Shown here piece by piece: positions 12,701 to 23,980 of a stretch of 64,000 nucleotides of DNA. The number at the start of each line of letters is the position of its first letter. Positions within the stretch are counted from its first letter, which is position 1. Source of the DNA: Albugo candida (lineage: Eukaryota > Oomycota > Peronosporomycetes > Albuginales > Albuginaceae); NCBI GenBank assembly GCA_905220665.1, contig CAJNAR010000145.1, positions 496,001 to 560,000 of the forward strand. The letters are read 5' to 3'. The position numbers were made by a program, and so were the translations under genes. The notes below the pieces were generated by a model, which had not been told where the DNA came from, searched no databases, and saw only the letters and a program-made list of their open reading frames with translations.

Positions 12701-12977
12701 TGAAATGATTTTGGAATACCGCGAATAGTGTCTGCTCCAATGTGTGGCGCAGTTTTGTCCGCATGCGGGATCTCGAATGCCTTTCCGTGCTCATTCCAAA
12801 CAACTTCTCAGGCTGTGGAAATGAGTCGCCCGGAATAGTTGCTTTCCATTGATCATAGTAGTGCAAGGAATATTGCGTGAATGTTTCTGATTGTTGATTT
12901 CTAGTCGGCGCAAATGTGTTTGTGTCTTCGAAAGTTGATAAGAAAGGCGTGATTGTGTCGCGAGAAGAGCTCTGCAT
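9739..12977 (-). CDS. TAF1A-like RNA polymerase I factor with C-terminal extension (7 exons)
   Basis: Exons by frame and GT/AG signals are 12720-12977, 12565-12654, 12413-12511, 12266-12355, 11702-12205, 11586-11653 and 9739-11533. Introns are 48-65 nt, and the model gives 967 codons ending in TAA. The N-terminal half is alpha-helical with TPR-like repeats (exons 2-5). It has a DPTS motif in exons 6-7 and an SRDWW motif followed by a helical block (about residues 410-470). Both match landmarks of TAF1A, the SL1/TIF-IB subunit that recruits RNA polymerase I to rDNA promoters in the nucleolus. Human TAF1A is about 450 residues. Here roughly 450 more follow, with basic, NLS-like runs and no recognised domain. 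The ATG at 12977 is the first after an upstream stop. The nearest alternative is a generic TPR-like nuclear protein. Confidence 0.6.
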
Positions 12978-13040
12978 CGAAATTGTAGCCAGCCAATCAT
13001 ATAGCCGTGATGCATCTTTTTAGATCAATCAAAGAATGTC
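12978..13040. promoter_or_regulatory. 63-bp divergent intergenic region
   Basis: This is the only DNA between the start codons of the minus-strand TAF1A-like gene and the plus-strand DHHC gene. Both 5' untranslated regions and core promoters must overlap here or extend into the opposite gene, unless an unseen 5' exon exists. No TATA or initiator motif is clear. Confidence 0.5.
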
Positions 13041-15314
13041 ATGACTTTATTCGTAATGAATGAGAAAAATAGAAAACAGCATCACATTTACGATCAGTTC
13101 GCCAACACGAAGTATGATGACCGAAATATTTTTGACGCATGCACACACGGAGATTTCCCTCTCGTCGTTCTTTTGTGGGGAATGGCAATGGCGAATCCAG
13201 CATTAAATCATTATGATCTATATAACACGAGCGACGAAAATGAGAACACAATTTTACATTATGCAGCCGCATCCCCAACCGATTCTGTGGACATTGTTCA
13301 TTTTCTTCTTCAGCAATTGCAACTTTACTTCCAGCAAGTTGTTGAACTTCAAATGGCCCATAATGATATACTGAATGCACGAAATGCTTTTTATGAGACT
13401 CCATTGATGTAAGCGTTTTATTACATTATGTGGGAGAACAATAATGTATCTTTTCTATGCTGAAAGTCGAGCAGCCCATGAAGGAAATCTTAGAGTGGTC
13501 CACAACCTTTGTATGATGCCCGATATCGACATTTTGGCCGCTGACTCGCTCGGAAACACTGCAGCACATCACGCTGCAGTAATGGGCCACATAGACAGTT
13601 TACACTATCTCCTAGAGTGTGAAAAGCTCGCCAAGAACAAAGGATTGAAACTCATGCTAGAAGAACCAACCAAACCTCTAGGAGGAGTTGACGAATACGG
13701 AAGAGACGTTCTCCATCATGCTGTTGAGAATGGTTTTTGTCTTTATGTTGAGGTCTTTCTCCATTTTCTCACATGTATGCATTCTAGAACAGATCGTGTT
13801 GGCGCAGTATGTGTTATCACGTGGAGATTTCGACATTATGCGCGCAGACGAATCAAACCTAACGCCTCGGAAGAAAGCGGAATCGGCACCGTTGATGCGA
13901 GAACTGGACCTTGACACCAAGAGCCCTCTCAAGGTTAATCAGACTGATAGCAATCATTGTGACCCTGTATCAATTGTTTATATGATAGTCTTTACGATGC
14001 CGCTCTACACGATGGAGCAATTTATTAGCTTGGTCGATACCCTTATCACTCGTACTTTGCTTGTCATGCTGGCTGCCTTGGTATTTGGAAGTACCTTTAG
14101 TTGCAGCTTCCACCTTGATCTACTTTCGAGCTTTACAAAAACGACTCAGAAGACATTCACATATTGGAACCGATCTCCTGCGCTCAAGTCTGCTTCATGC
14201 AGCAAGAAGAAGAATATCATTCACCCCTCATGTGCAGATTTGCCGTCGAATGTCTCGTAACGAAACGACTCAAGAGCATGAATCACGTTTTTGTCAATTT
14301 TCTTTACCCAAGCTTCGATCTGCGATAGCGAATCCCCCTGCAGAGATTGGTTTAGCAATATGGCTTGCTTGGCTTGTTACATTTAATTTCTATATAGTCA
14401 TTATAATGTCAAAAACGACCTACCGGAAGAGTTTGTCGTCGACATTTGTTTGGATATTGTGGTGCAGTATTATAGCGATCGAGGTTCCTTTTATATGGTT
14501 ATGGATAAAGCTGACCTTCGCCAGCACGATCGGTTCGAACGACATCGAGACAATTGAAAAAGACCTTTCTCACGTACTAGACAAGTTTGCAAAGCATGGA
14601 GTTCCTATAGTGAGCGGCGAGCCTCGATTGTGTACAACTTGCTATGTCAAGCGACCACTTCGGTCCAAACACTGTGCGTCCTGTGGAGTCTGTGTCGCCC
14701 GTATGGATCATCACTGCATTTGGATCAATCGGTGTGTTGGGTATGGTAATCATCGTCTGTTTATGATTTTCGTGCTCCTACATGCTCTACTTATTGCTGC
14801 GTTCGCTAGCTTGAGCTTGATCATTCTGAACGAGCAACTTTACACTTCAGCTTTTCAAAAAGCCTTTGCAAACGACAAACGTTTTGCGGAGCGATATATA
14901 AAGCACCTGTGGAACAGTTTCCCTATAGTAATTGGCAATGATTTACTGCCGCTTTTGGTTTCTGTGTGGTCGCTTCTGGTCGGCTCAGGACTCATTTATC
15001 TCTTTAGCCAGCAGATTAAAAACATTTCGAGAAATCTGACTGTCAATGAATCGATCAATTGGAGACGATACCACTACCTACAAAAGGGGACAACTGTCAG
15101 TAGCCTCTGTCCTAGCGTATTGGACTTTCACAACGTATTTGATCGTGGGGCACTTCGGAACTGGATCGAGTTTTTACTGCAAGAAGTCGATTACAGGTCT
15201 GTATTTGACTTCCCCGAGGATAAAATATCTGATCCAGGACAGGGATCATCAGCCGCATTTGCAAGCGGCACACATGATATAGGGCATAGCATGGGCCCAA
15301 CGGTGGTCGTATAA
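13041..15314 (+). CDS. Ankyrin-repeat DHHC palmitoyltransferase (4 exons)
   Basis: Exons are 13041-13408, 13467-13732, 13788-13933 and 13989-15314, giving about 701 residues. Introns are 54-58 nt. The N-terminal third has about five ankyrin repeats, with TILHYAAA, TPLIRAAHEGN, TAAHHAAVMGH and VLHHAVEN signatures. Four to six hydrophobic segments follow, around a cysteine-rich DHHC domain (LCTTC, HCASCGVC, DHHCIWINRCVG). After the last membrane span a TVNESIN stretch corresponds to the TTxE motif. This is the zDHHC17/HIP14 and yeast Akr1 architecture: S-palmitoylation of membrane-associated substrates at the Golgi or endomembranes, with ankyrins binding substrate. The catalytic Cys is present and nothing looks broken. 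The second intron uses a weak GTTTTT donor, chosen because it restores the ankyrin consensus. Confidence 0.88.
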
Positions 15315-15958
15315 TAGAAAGAACGTGATTGCAACAATCCTGGCGAATGATCTTTACAAGATGGCATAGAATCATGCGTCGTTGGTCCTTTGCATTGGAT
15401 ATTGCATGTTGACAGACGTTAAATTTTTTCATTAGCGTCCTTTTACAGGGGACAAACAAACGTGCATTTCCCTGAAGAGCTATAATTGCCGTGGCTGCTG
15501 GAATTGCTGAATTTTGTGCGATATCTGTTGCAATGTGATAGCTGTCAACCGGTCACAAACGCAAGGTATCAGACGCCCGACGCAATGACCGCGTGAATGA
15601 TAACACCGCATTTGGGCTACTTCTCTATGAGAAATATGCCAACATGAAGTCGTTTAAAGGGATGATCTCTAAGAGACTGTGGTGCAGCATACATGGCAGT
15701 AAGAGTTCATACTTTCACATCCGCAAATACGTGTGCAATCGGCTTTTCCTTGAATTTTCTTTTCGGTTATCTTTTTGGAAAGCATTACACGGATATGGCT
15801 TTAATCGTACGAAGAAAGACAGCGCAGATACCAAATGCGCAGTAAAAGCGAAACTGGAAGAAAAAATACGTCAAATTTCATATTTTAGCTGCATGATGTG
15901 TAAAGACCTATTATCTTTCTTTTAGGGTGTTGACCTCCCGACAAATCTTTTTTTTTGA
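15315..15958. other. Intergenic stretch before the MULE
   Basis: Contains the 3' flank of the DHHC gene. A plus open frame ending at 15925 (about 90 codons from its first ATG) is Lys- and Phe-rich and unrecognised. No other feature is seen. Confidence 0.4.
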
Positions 15959-16001
15959 ATTACAGCACTCCTAGTTGAATTATTACTCTCACAACTTTTT
16001 C
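15959..16001 (+). repeat. MULE terminal inverted repeat, left
   Basis: Its core TTGAATTATTACTCTCACAA is the inverse complement of TTGTGGGAGTAATAATTCAA near the right end, with one mismatch. Confidence 0.7.
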
Positions 16002-16384
16002 TCTCTTGCAAAATACATAAATAATTTTACATTGCTAACTAATTAGATCCATACACGCCCTAAATTGTTGCTCCAACACTTCAATCTTGCATTGTTTGTG
16101 ATTGGCTAATACGCAGAAAGTTCAAACAGTGATAGGCTAATACATGTGACAATTTCCTTTCAACACATATTTCTATCTCTATACGCTACCTACAAGATTG
16201 CAATATGCTTCCCCCACCAGTACGCCTACCTACAACACATTTGAAGAGCTATTCAAAGCTGTCAAAGCTTACTCAGGAAAATCGACAGCGCCAAACTGCG
16301 TCCAAGTTAATTGACTGCTCGTGATTGCTCTACCCTACAATATATAAACGTGATTCAAATTAGAGATTGTTTGTGAAATATAGT

Positions 16385-16853
16385 CAGCATAACCATGAAC
16401 AATCAAAAGAAATTTCTGGGCATCCAATAGCACGAAGGCTTACTATTGAGGCAAAAACTACAATTCAAAGGTGCCTTCAATCTGGAGTTAAACCTAGCGA
16501 GGCGAAGTGCAAGATTCATTAAAAAGAGCTAGCACGAGGGACATTTACAATGAAACGGTAAAGTCATGAATTAGCCTCAGAAATTTGTGTACTTCAAAAT
16601 GTTAAAATTTGATCTATATTCTAATCCTTTCCTTTCCAGGGTAAGATGCGAAATCAGTCCCTCAATGGCAAAACACAAATCGCACCACTACTTGAGGAAC
16701 TCAAGGAAGACCATTACATCTTTCAACCCAATGCAGCAATGACAGCAATCTGAGGCACCTTTTTTTGCCAATCCAACGTCTATCAAATTGACACGACGCT
16801 TTTCTTCTGCTTTTTTGGACTGCACATAGAAGACAAACACGTATAAAAATGCC
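16385..16853 (+). pseudogene. MULE transposase, N-terminal fragment
   Basis: Encodes an HNHE...SGHP stretch typical of FAR1/MULE transposases; the same motif occurs in the minus-strand copy near 34150. A TIEAKTTIQRCLQ helix follows, then a stop (TAA), a likely intron ending in TTTCCAG near 16639, and a NGKTQIAPLLEELKEDH region leading toward the catalytic core. The fragment is cut at 16853 by the gypsy element. Frameshifts and a TAG make it nonfunctional. Intact MULE transposases cut and paste DNA with a DDE core and a SWIM zinc finger. Confidence 0.6.
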
Positions 16854-16858
16854 CCTGC
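16854..16858. repeat. 5-bp target duplication CCTGC, left
   Basis: Directly precedes the left gypsy LTR and is repeated at 27932-27936 directly after the right LTR. Confidence 0.8.
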
Positions 16859-17039
16859 TGTAACAACCTCCATTGTACATGCATGCATAGTTCTATATAG
16901 TCGGAGAACTGGACTAGCCAATCAGATAGGTGAACTAGGATTCTTTGATTAAAATCTCACTTTCCATTTTTTAGCAAATAGAGCTCCGCTAGCAAATATC
17001 TTCCTTTGCTTCCGCCCCCTTCCTCCTGCCAGCGTTACA
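16859..17039 (+). repeat. Left LTR of gypsy element
   Basis: 181 bp, TGTAACAACC to AGCGTTACA. Aligns along its whole length with 27750-27931, with scattered substitutions. Confidence 0.9.
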
Positions 17040-17041
17040 AC

Positions 17042-17053
17042 TGGTAGCACTTG
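17042..17053 (+). promoter_or_regulatory. Candidate primer-binding site
   Basis: TGGTAGCA starts two bases after the LTR. It is complementary to a tRNA 3' end reading TGCTACCA, as in many initiator-Met tRNAs. Matching beyond eight bases is poor or unknown. Confidence 0.4.
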
Positions 17054-17203
17054 TTGGTCGTTTAACTCAAAGGTCGTTGGTCGTACGGAAGGAGTTTTCC
17101 TTACGCACTGTTTAGCGTCACGACATTGGGAAAGCCGCTCGCCGAGTGTTTGTCGTTTGTTCCGGTCTGCTTGGTTGGACATTTTTTTGTTTTTTTGGTT
17201 ATC

Positions 17204-17227
17204 ATGACGTTATTGAACCCTCAAGGA
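17204..17227 (+). pseudogene. gag start of gypsy element, cut by LINE
   Basis: The ATG and first eight codons (MTLLNPQG) are followed at once by the LINE. The frame resumes at 23050, after the second copy of the duplicated target site. The duplicated 14 bp encode part of NPQG, so insertion occurred inside gag. Confidence 0.75.
17214..17227. repeat. 14-bp target-site duplication, left (LINE)
   Basis: TGAACCCTCAAGGA, identical to 23036-23049 beyond the LINE 3' end. Confidence 0.9.
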
Positions 17228-17323
17228 ACTTCTCAGTTTGCCGGCTACTACGTAACCCACCAATTTAGTACAAACAACTCGAAAAACTACTTTCTTCAAC
17301 TCTTTCCTCTCTAAAACAATGGT

Positions 17324-19634
17324 CCAAGTCGACATATCGACACAACCAAGGGTGCTAGCGTCCACTTGTAGTGACGTGGCAACCCTCATGAGTCCCCTGT
17401 TTTGGGTGATTGCATGATTGTTGATGAGTCATCACCCCTGTCTGATGACGTGGAAAGTACCCCCACCCCCAGTGTGACGGTACAGGGTAATACCGGTACT
17501 ACCGGTGCAGGATGCGGTACCGGTGGTACATGCGGCACTGTCGTTGCCTCGTCACAGGGTGACCAAAAGGCAACTGCAACTGTGGACGACACCAAAGGTC
17601 CCACTTTGGCAGAAATAATCAAGTCGCAGGAGTCCTTGCGTAAGGACCAGGCTAGAGCTCGGGCGAAATTTCGCGTGGAGCTCCCAAAGCCGAAAGCCCC
17701 GGACATCGAGTCTATTATGCGATTGTATGCTGATGGACAACATCCCGAGTGGTCGGTGTTGGCAGAAAAATTGGAGGCAGCGAAGCCTCTTAAGGTCTCC
17801 AAGGCCACCTTTCCCATGCTTCTGGAAACAGGTTAAGTGTTGGTGCGTACACAAAACGGGAAAATCCTGTCTTCCCTTATGAAAGATCATGGGAATCCAC
17901 TATTCGAGAGTATACTGGAGAGCAGAGCCATTGCTCAAGTATCAAAGATGCCTGGTGGCAATCTTCGAGTGATGGTTTCCACCGAGGATGCTTGTCAACA
18001 GCTGGAGTGCCAGCCGATAACCATCTTCGGGTCTCAATATTTTTTTCGGGAGTACGATTCTCTCGAATCCAATTACTACCTGATATATTTGGAGTGGGCG
18101 TGGAGGAAGAACGGCTTCCGATTTTACGTTCCCTTCACAGTCTAGGATTTTCAGCAGTCTTTGCTACTTTCCGCGAAACTTTTCCGTGCAAGGGTGTCGT
18201 GATGTCGACGTGGAGAGTGTACTTCAATACTCCTACGTGCCCTCCACAGCTGGTCCGCATCGGTAAAGTATGCGAACAAATTGCATACGAAAAGTTGCTT
18301 TACCCTGTGCGAGGGAAACACGCTCCTATCCCATCGGAACGACCACTTTTTGGCCAACGTGGTCCTTATTGCTTGGATTTGTGTGCTATATCAGCCACGG
18401 GAGCACGGCAACAACGATCGAATAAGCAAAAGAAGAAGCAAAACCACATTCAAAATCAACCGCAACAAAAACCACAACAGCAACCAAAACAAACAAACGC
18501 GCCAACGGTGCTCGTGATGGCACCACAACGGTAGTTAAGCCCGTTCTCAGCCAAGAATTGGACGCGAGGAAACCTGAACGGAAGCTCTCCGATCAAATCT
18601 CGTTGGAGCTCAATACTCCCCCAACTATCACACCACCAGGGGCATCAGCCTTATTGCAGCCGTCTCCTCCCATCCTCCAACTGACCACTCAGTCATACTC
18701 ACAAACACGGGTAGAGCGGGATGGGGATGTATCCATGAAGTTGGCACGGACGAGTGGAAAACGTAACCGGGTGGAGCCGTTCGAACAAATGGTCTCCAAA
18801 GCACCACCTCTTGCGCTTCCGAAACTAGCGACGAGTAATTATTTTTCTGTGCTCGCAACTATGGAAGCGGAGATCGAAGAAGTAAAAGCGGTTGCCAATC
18901 CGTAGAATGGAAATCGCGTTCAAATCATCCCCGTGAAAGCACGGATGCCGCAAGAGGTGGCCACCTCGAAAGAGGCGGCACACTTTTATCAGAAAAGGCA
19001 CACAACGATCGAGAAATCGGAGCGACCAACCCGAGTTGGTGAAATAGGAGAGCTAATGGAAATCGATTCCAAAAATGCCCTTCACTCGCTCCGACCGGAC
19101 AAGCTGGTTCAAGCGGATGCTTGCATCCCTCATGTGCGGAAGCTAATCGAGTTCTGCACAAATCCGGACAAAATCATCCGAGCGGCACTTGATCATCCAA
19201 TCACGATGAATGCTGTGCTTCTCGCGTGTATGGAGTCGAATGATAAAGCTTTGGATGAAGTGGCGCATCTACTTATGATACATCGCGTTTTAGCAGCACA
19301 CAATCTCGGCGAAGATGTTACGTTTGCGACGCGATGGAGTCGCCACGTTGGTGGAAAAGTTCCCTCCAAGCGATCGGTATTGTTCGAGAAAGTAATGTCG
19401 TGGTGGACGTCAGTGCCGGACATCGTTATCGGTTTGACTCGAGCAAAGAAAGCACTCGCGTTGTTGGAACTTTTATTCATTTGTACTGCTCCGACATTCT
19501 ACACAAACGATCACTGGATCCAATATCTCACCGATGGACCAGTGATCTGGATTCCGGGTCATCATTGTCGTTATATTTCCCAGAGGAACATACAACACTT
19601 CACCTCTCACAACAAGATGGTGAAACGAGGTTGA
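17324..19634 (+). pseudogene. LINE copy 1 ORF1
   Basis: Starts at ATG 17324 (MVQVD), which matches MLQVD at 43882 in the other copy. Fragments follow in several frames. There is a Gly/Thr-rich N-terminus and a VELPKPKA...YADG region. A Gln/Asn/Lys-rich low-complexity block lies at 18420-18520. From about 18560 there is a Pro-rich segment, then a helical segment ending near 19634. Stops occur at 18537 and about 18903. By position this is the nucleic-acid-binding ORF1 protein; no canonical RRM or zinc knuckle is visible. Confidence 0.65.
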
Positions 19635-19652
19635 TTTCTGGTCCACTTCAGC

Positions 19653-22600
19653 TTGAATGCTAAGGACACCTCGATTATTTCAACGTGGAACAATGTCTCA
19701 GCACTCACGGTGAATGTTGATGGAATTCATAAAAATGGTCATCTTTTTATCGACCACATCCTATCACAACAATCCATTTGTTGTGTTCAAGAAACCAAGT
19801 TTCACGATTGCAACCAACTGGACTCATTTCAGTTTTTATTATCCTCGAAAATGCATCACAAAATGTTTGTCAATGACCACAACAGTGCTTTTCTCCATCC
19901 GACTCAAAACCGCAGTGGCGGCGTCATGACAATCCTTCGTTCAGACTTTCCCGGTTACTCAACAGCTGAAGAACTCACCGAACGAAACATTCGAAATCGT
20001 TATTTGGTTTTGCGTCTTATCATTCACGATGCACCGGTGTATATTCACAATGTATGTGCACCGGTCAAGACAGAGGAACGAGTGGGTTTTTATGAGTTGT
20101 TGCTTTCCAACACTTTCGAATCGACCGCAGCACATATCGTATTTGGTGATTTCAACACACCACTCGATCCAGCTATCGATGCTTCGAGTGGAACAATTCG
20201 GCACGAACCAAGTCGATTAGCGTGTTTGGAATGGCTTTCACAGTTGGTGTGGTAGACGCTTGGCGAATCCAACATCCGACTGAAAAAGTATTTACAGGAC
20301 CATTACCGCGCAAGAATCGACTTGATTATATTTGCATGTCGGAAGAGCTATTCAATATGGTATACAAAACCTCTGAGTATTTTCGTCCACGACATGCCGG
20401 AGATCATCTGGCACAAAAAGTAACTTTTGCAAATCCAACTCAATCTCCCGGTCGAGGATATTGGAAATGCTCATTACGACTATTTGAATATCCTAAAGTT
20501 GTCGAAGCAATCAAATTGGAAGCGAATTTGGTGCTCAACCAGTTACGGACAACTTCGAATCCCGGTAAAATGTGGGAAAGTTGGAAGACGAAAATCATGA
20601 AACAGCTTCAAAGCATTGAAAAAACGGTTGCAAAAGATAGCCGACGTGATGTTGAGTCTAGCCAGCGTGTTTTGGAAGTCGCAGCAGCTCGCTATCGCAT
20701 CCAAGACACCAATGAGTCACGGTATTTTTACGAATCGAGTCTCCAACAATTTAAAAACTTTCAGTCGAAAAAAACGCGAAATACAACCAAGAGGAAAGCT
20801 TCGACCATCACGTGAAGCATATGGAGAACTCTTGAAAGCATTTTTTTCGCCCTCCGGATAGTTCTTGTCGTCGCGTGCCGATCGAAAATGTCATCAAAAA
20901 TGTGGTACCGTGACATCGAACCCGAGGGAGATTATTGACGAATTCAGAGATCATTGGGGTGGTGTCATGGGCTCTGTTTATAGCTCTGAGACCGACTCAA
21001 ATTTTTCATGTGAAAGAAAGCAAAAAAATAATCGACTCGATTCAAGTTTCTCTTGACTCAAAAGAGCAAGACCGTCTCTCGACTCAGTGAGGTACGACCG
21101 AGATGGCGGAAGTGATCAAGCACATGCGGAGTAGTTCTTCTCCAGGTATGGATGGACTACCAGCTGCATTTTATCAGCTTGATCCGGAAACGTTTGGCGA
21201 GCGTTAAAGATCGTGTTCGAATATCAGCTGGAAAGAGGAATTTTATTCCGATCACAACGTCACTCAGCAATCACACTTTTATACAAAAAAGGATCACGAG
21301 GTGCTCCTGGCAGCTATCGACCGATCGCACTGCTTTGCGTCGATGTAAACGTACTTTCAAAAGTGTTGGCGTATCGATTGCAACGTTTTTTGCCACAATT
21401 GATCCATCTAGATCAAATAGCATTTGTGCGAGGAAGGTCGATGCATCACCATATTCGACATCTCACCGACATCCAAGACTTGGTCACTCATCGTGGGGAG
21501 GAAGCTTATGCGACTTTTCTCGACTTCGAGAAAGCTTATGATCGAGTCAATTGGACGTACATGTTTCGCGTTTTGGAAAAAATGGGCGTTGGAAAAAGTT
21601 TCATCGACTGGGTTCGTCTTTTGTACAATAACACAAAGGCGCAGTTGATGATTAATGGAAATATCACACCGTCTACTACACCACAACGTCAGAAATCGTT
21701 CGCTACGCTTTTCGAGATCCGAAGTCTGCAAGAATTTTTTCGGGAAGGCGACACATGGCTAACGAAGGAAGATTTCGTCAACAACTATTACAACGACGAA
21801 GAGCTGAACACATCGGATATGGCTGAAGAAAAGTTGCTGAGTCGACTTTACAATGAAGTCACTCAGATTCTCCAGCATATCCACTCGACGATTGGTCTCA
21901 CCACTTGGATTATACCAACCACAAGTGACAGATCCTTTTATGTGGGAGTAAAAAGCAAGGAATGTAAACATTATATTCCATCTATTCCACGCTCACAACT
22001 CTCACGAATCGTCTGGAAATTTCCCGAACCAACCAAGAGTCACCGATGTCGACACATTGGTCATCACGGGAGAGATCGGACGCACTGGATTCAGAACGAG
22101 TTCGAACTTTTATGGCTACATCACGGCATCTTCGAAAACGTGTATTGCCTATTTACGAAGATCTACAGTTTCGTCTAGCCTTTCGGATGTTGCCAGTTCC
22201 ATCTCGTTTCTGGTTCTTGAAGGATATTCAGCCCGACATCATATTGTGCACGCAGCCTTCGTGTGGGGCAGTGGAATCCGATTAACATCTCTTTTTAGAG
22301 TGCGATCACACGGCACAGTTATGGAGGGAGTTACTCCCTAGTTGGGATCAGTTTTTCTCCTCTCGACCACGTTGAACGCATATTGCATGTGCAATCGTAC
22401 CAAACCTACGGTCGGATTGGAAAGAATATTTCGATATTATCTCAGACTTATGGCTTGCATTGCAAGCATTGACACTGCACTTCGTCTGAACAGATCGGAA
22501 TCGTCGTTTGTTCGATCAGCGATCAGAAAATCCGACAGTTCCAGCACTTTCCGTGATCTACACCACGTTTAGTGCGCACGTTCGGTACTTCGAAGACAGT

Positions 22601-22745
22601 GTTACGACCACGAGGAACGCATTCGGCTTGCGAAGGTGCTGAATCAACTCGCAACGCAAGGATCATGAAGCCGACGATCATTACTGCGGGTACGGCACAG
22701 ACAAGTCAAAATGCAAGTGCAACTCACATCCCAGTCCTAGTTGGC
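19653..22745 (+). pseudogene. LINE copy 1 ORF2 (endonuclease, broken RT)
   Basis: The endonuclease domain at 19700-20340 carries QETK, SGGV and GDFNTPLD motifs of the exonuclease/endonuclease/phosphatase fold. Frameshifts follow near 20215, 20810 and 21200. RT fingers and palm start at 21213, with GSRGAPGSYRPIALL and FLDFEKAYDRVNW. At about 21690 the frame jumps to a region lying about 1 kb further on in the intact copy, so the catalytic box is absent. The C-terminal zinc-finger-like CTQPSCGAVESD lies near 22250. No ATG is seen at the start of the open frame. Confidence 0.8.
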
Positions 22746-22769
22746 TGGTTATGCTCACAGTAGTGTGGC

Positions 22770-23035
22770 GCCCACTAATTTACAAACCACGGTACTTTTG
22801 GACCATTTTTACAACTTTACAGCTTTACAACTTTACAGCATTTACAAGCTGGACACAGTCTCGTATTAAGGGTGTTGAGGCTACTACGATACGGGATTCT
22901 CAACGAGACGACATATTATCATCTCTCACAGGTATTTCACGAAACGTTTTTTTATATGTATTTATGTTATTTAAGATAGCCTAGGCAACTAGAGAAGTCA
23001 GTTTGTCTAATTCTAGTAATATAGACACCTTCGAC
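22770..23035 (+). other. LINE copy 1 3' untranslated region
   Basis: Homologous to 3725-3989 and 37181-37530. It has one ACGGTACTTTTGGACC unit and short ACTTTACA repeats, and ends in GACACCTTCGAC, next to the target duplication. Confidence 0.75.
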
Positions 23036-23049
23036 TGAACCCTCAAGGA
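23036..23049. repeat. 14-bp target-site duplication, right (LINE)
   Basis: TGAACCCTCAAGGA, the exact repeat of 17214-17227. Confidence 0.9.
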
Positions 23050-23889
23050 TGGTCCCCCGACGCCATCACGAAAACATTGTTCGAATTAGTCGAAAAACAA
23101 CAGCAATTGCTTGAAGCTATGACCAAGCGTGAAATAAAAGTTGAAGGGATCAGCTTACCTCAATTTCCATGGTAAATGAAGAGTCCGTGGATCTGTACTT
23201 TGAGAAACTGGCTCAGTACTTCGAAGCAAAGAATATCGACTGGCGCGATGTCAGTCAAAGCGGTCGTATTTTGGCAATCACGATTGCTAATTTGAAAGGG
23301 AATGCCGCAGCTTGGTACAAGTTGAACAAGCCATATATCAAAGACATGCAAGACCTCATCGTTCAAGTAAATGAAGAGTTTGTATCCCCTGATCAGCAAG
23401 AACGCTTGCGTGATCAGTTGTACGCACTCAAAACAGAAAAGTTGTCTAAACCTGGAAGTTTATACTTCACGTTTTCGTGAAGCTATCATGCAAGTTACGG
23501 AAATGAGCGAGTTGGATAAAATTACCTATTTTACGCGCGGACTAGTAAATCCCACACGGGAAGAAGTGCAATACCGTCCGTGTGCCACATTTTCACAAGC
23601 CATGAAGATTGCGTTGGAGTATGATCGATCTCATCGTGTCCGCGGGAAGAACTACCGTCCACCGGTATACTCGCAAGACCGATCACGTGCAACTTTCAAT
23701 CAACATTATCACCATCAACAACCTGCATCACCGCACGTGGAATAGAGTGACCCGTAACCAATGGAGATTGGCTCAGGGTTTACTAAACATCGTCGTCCCT
23801 CATCATCATCAGCTTCTTCGTCGAAGAAATGTCGCTTCTGTAAGAAGCCCGGTCACGTCATCGAACACTATTACAAGCTGAAAGAATAA
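23050..23889 (+). pseudogene. gypsy gag, main part
   Basis: Encodes a Gln-rich coiled region, then a retrotransposon capsid domain (NESVDLYFEKL, AAAWYKL, LRDQLYALK, FTRGL) and a nucleocapsid zinc knuckle at 23830-23874. The knuckle reads CRFC..GH....Y, where the last CCHC ligand is Tyr instead of Cys. Frameshifts near 23168 and 23460 and a stop separate three frames. Gag normally packages element RNA in virus-like particles. Confidence 0.85.
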
Positions 23890-23980
23890 GGAGAAGCAAG
23901 TTCATAGCGCTCGACATGAACAAGGGGCTGTAAGCTTCAATGCTTCCACGTCTCCAAGAGCGACTTACTCGTTACCATCT

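Larger units (their letters stand above)
17228..23035 (+). mobile_element. LINE (non-LTR) element, copy 1, inside gypsy gag
   Basis: A complete-ended LINE of 5,808 bp has a perfect 14-bp target duplication. It has a 5' region, an ORF1, an ORF2 with apurinic-type endonuclease and reverse transcriptase, a C-terminal Cys/His region and a 3' end reading GACACCTTCGAC. It is nearly identical to the longer copy at 37181-43970. Relative to that copy about 1.0 kb is missing from the reverse transcriptase, with the junction near 21690. Multiple stops make it inactive. Confidence 0.92.

Noticed and set aside
23165..23180. Programmed frameshift in gypsy gag
   Set aside because: The element has many other random stops and shifts, so simple decay is the better explanation.
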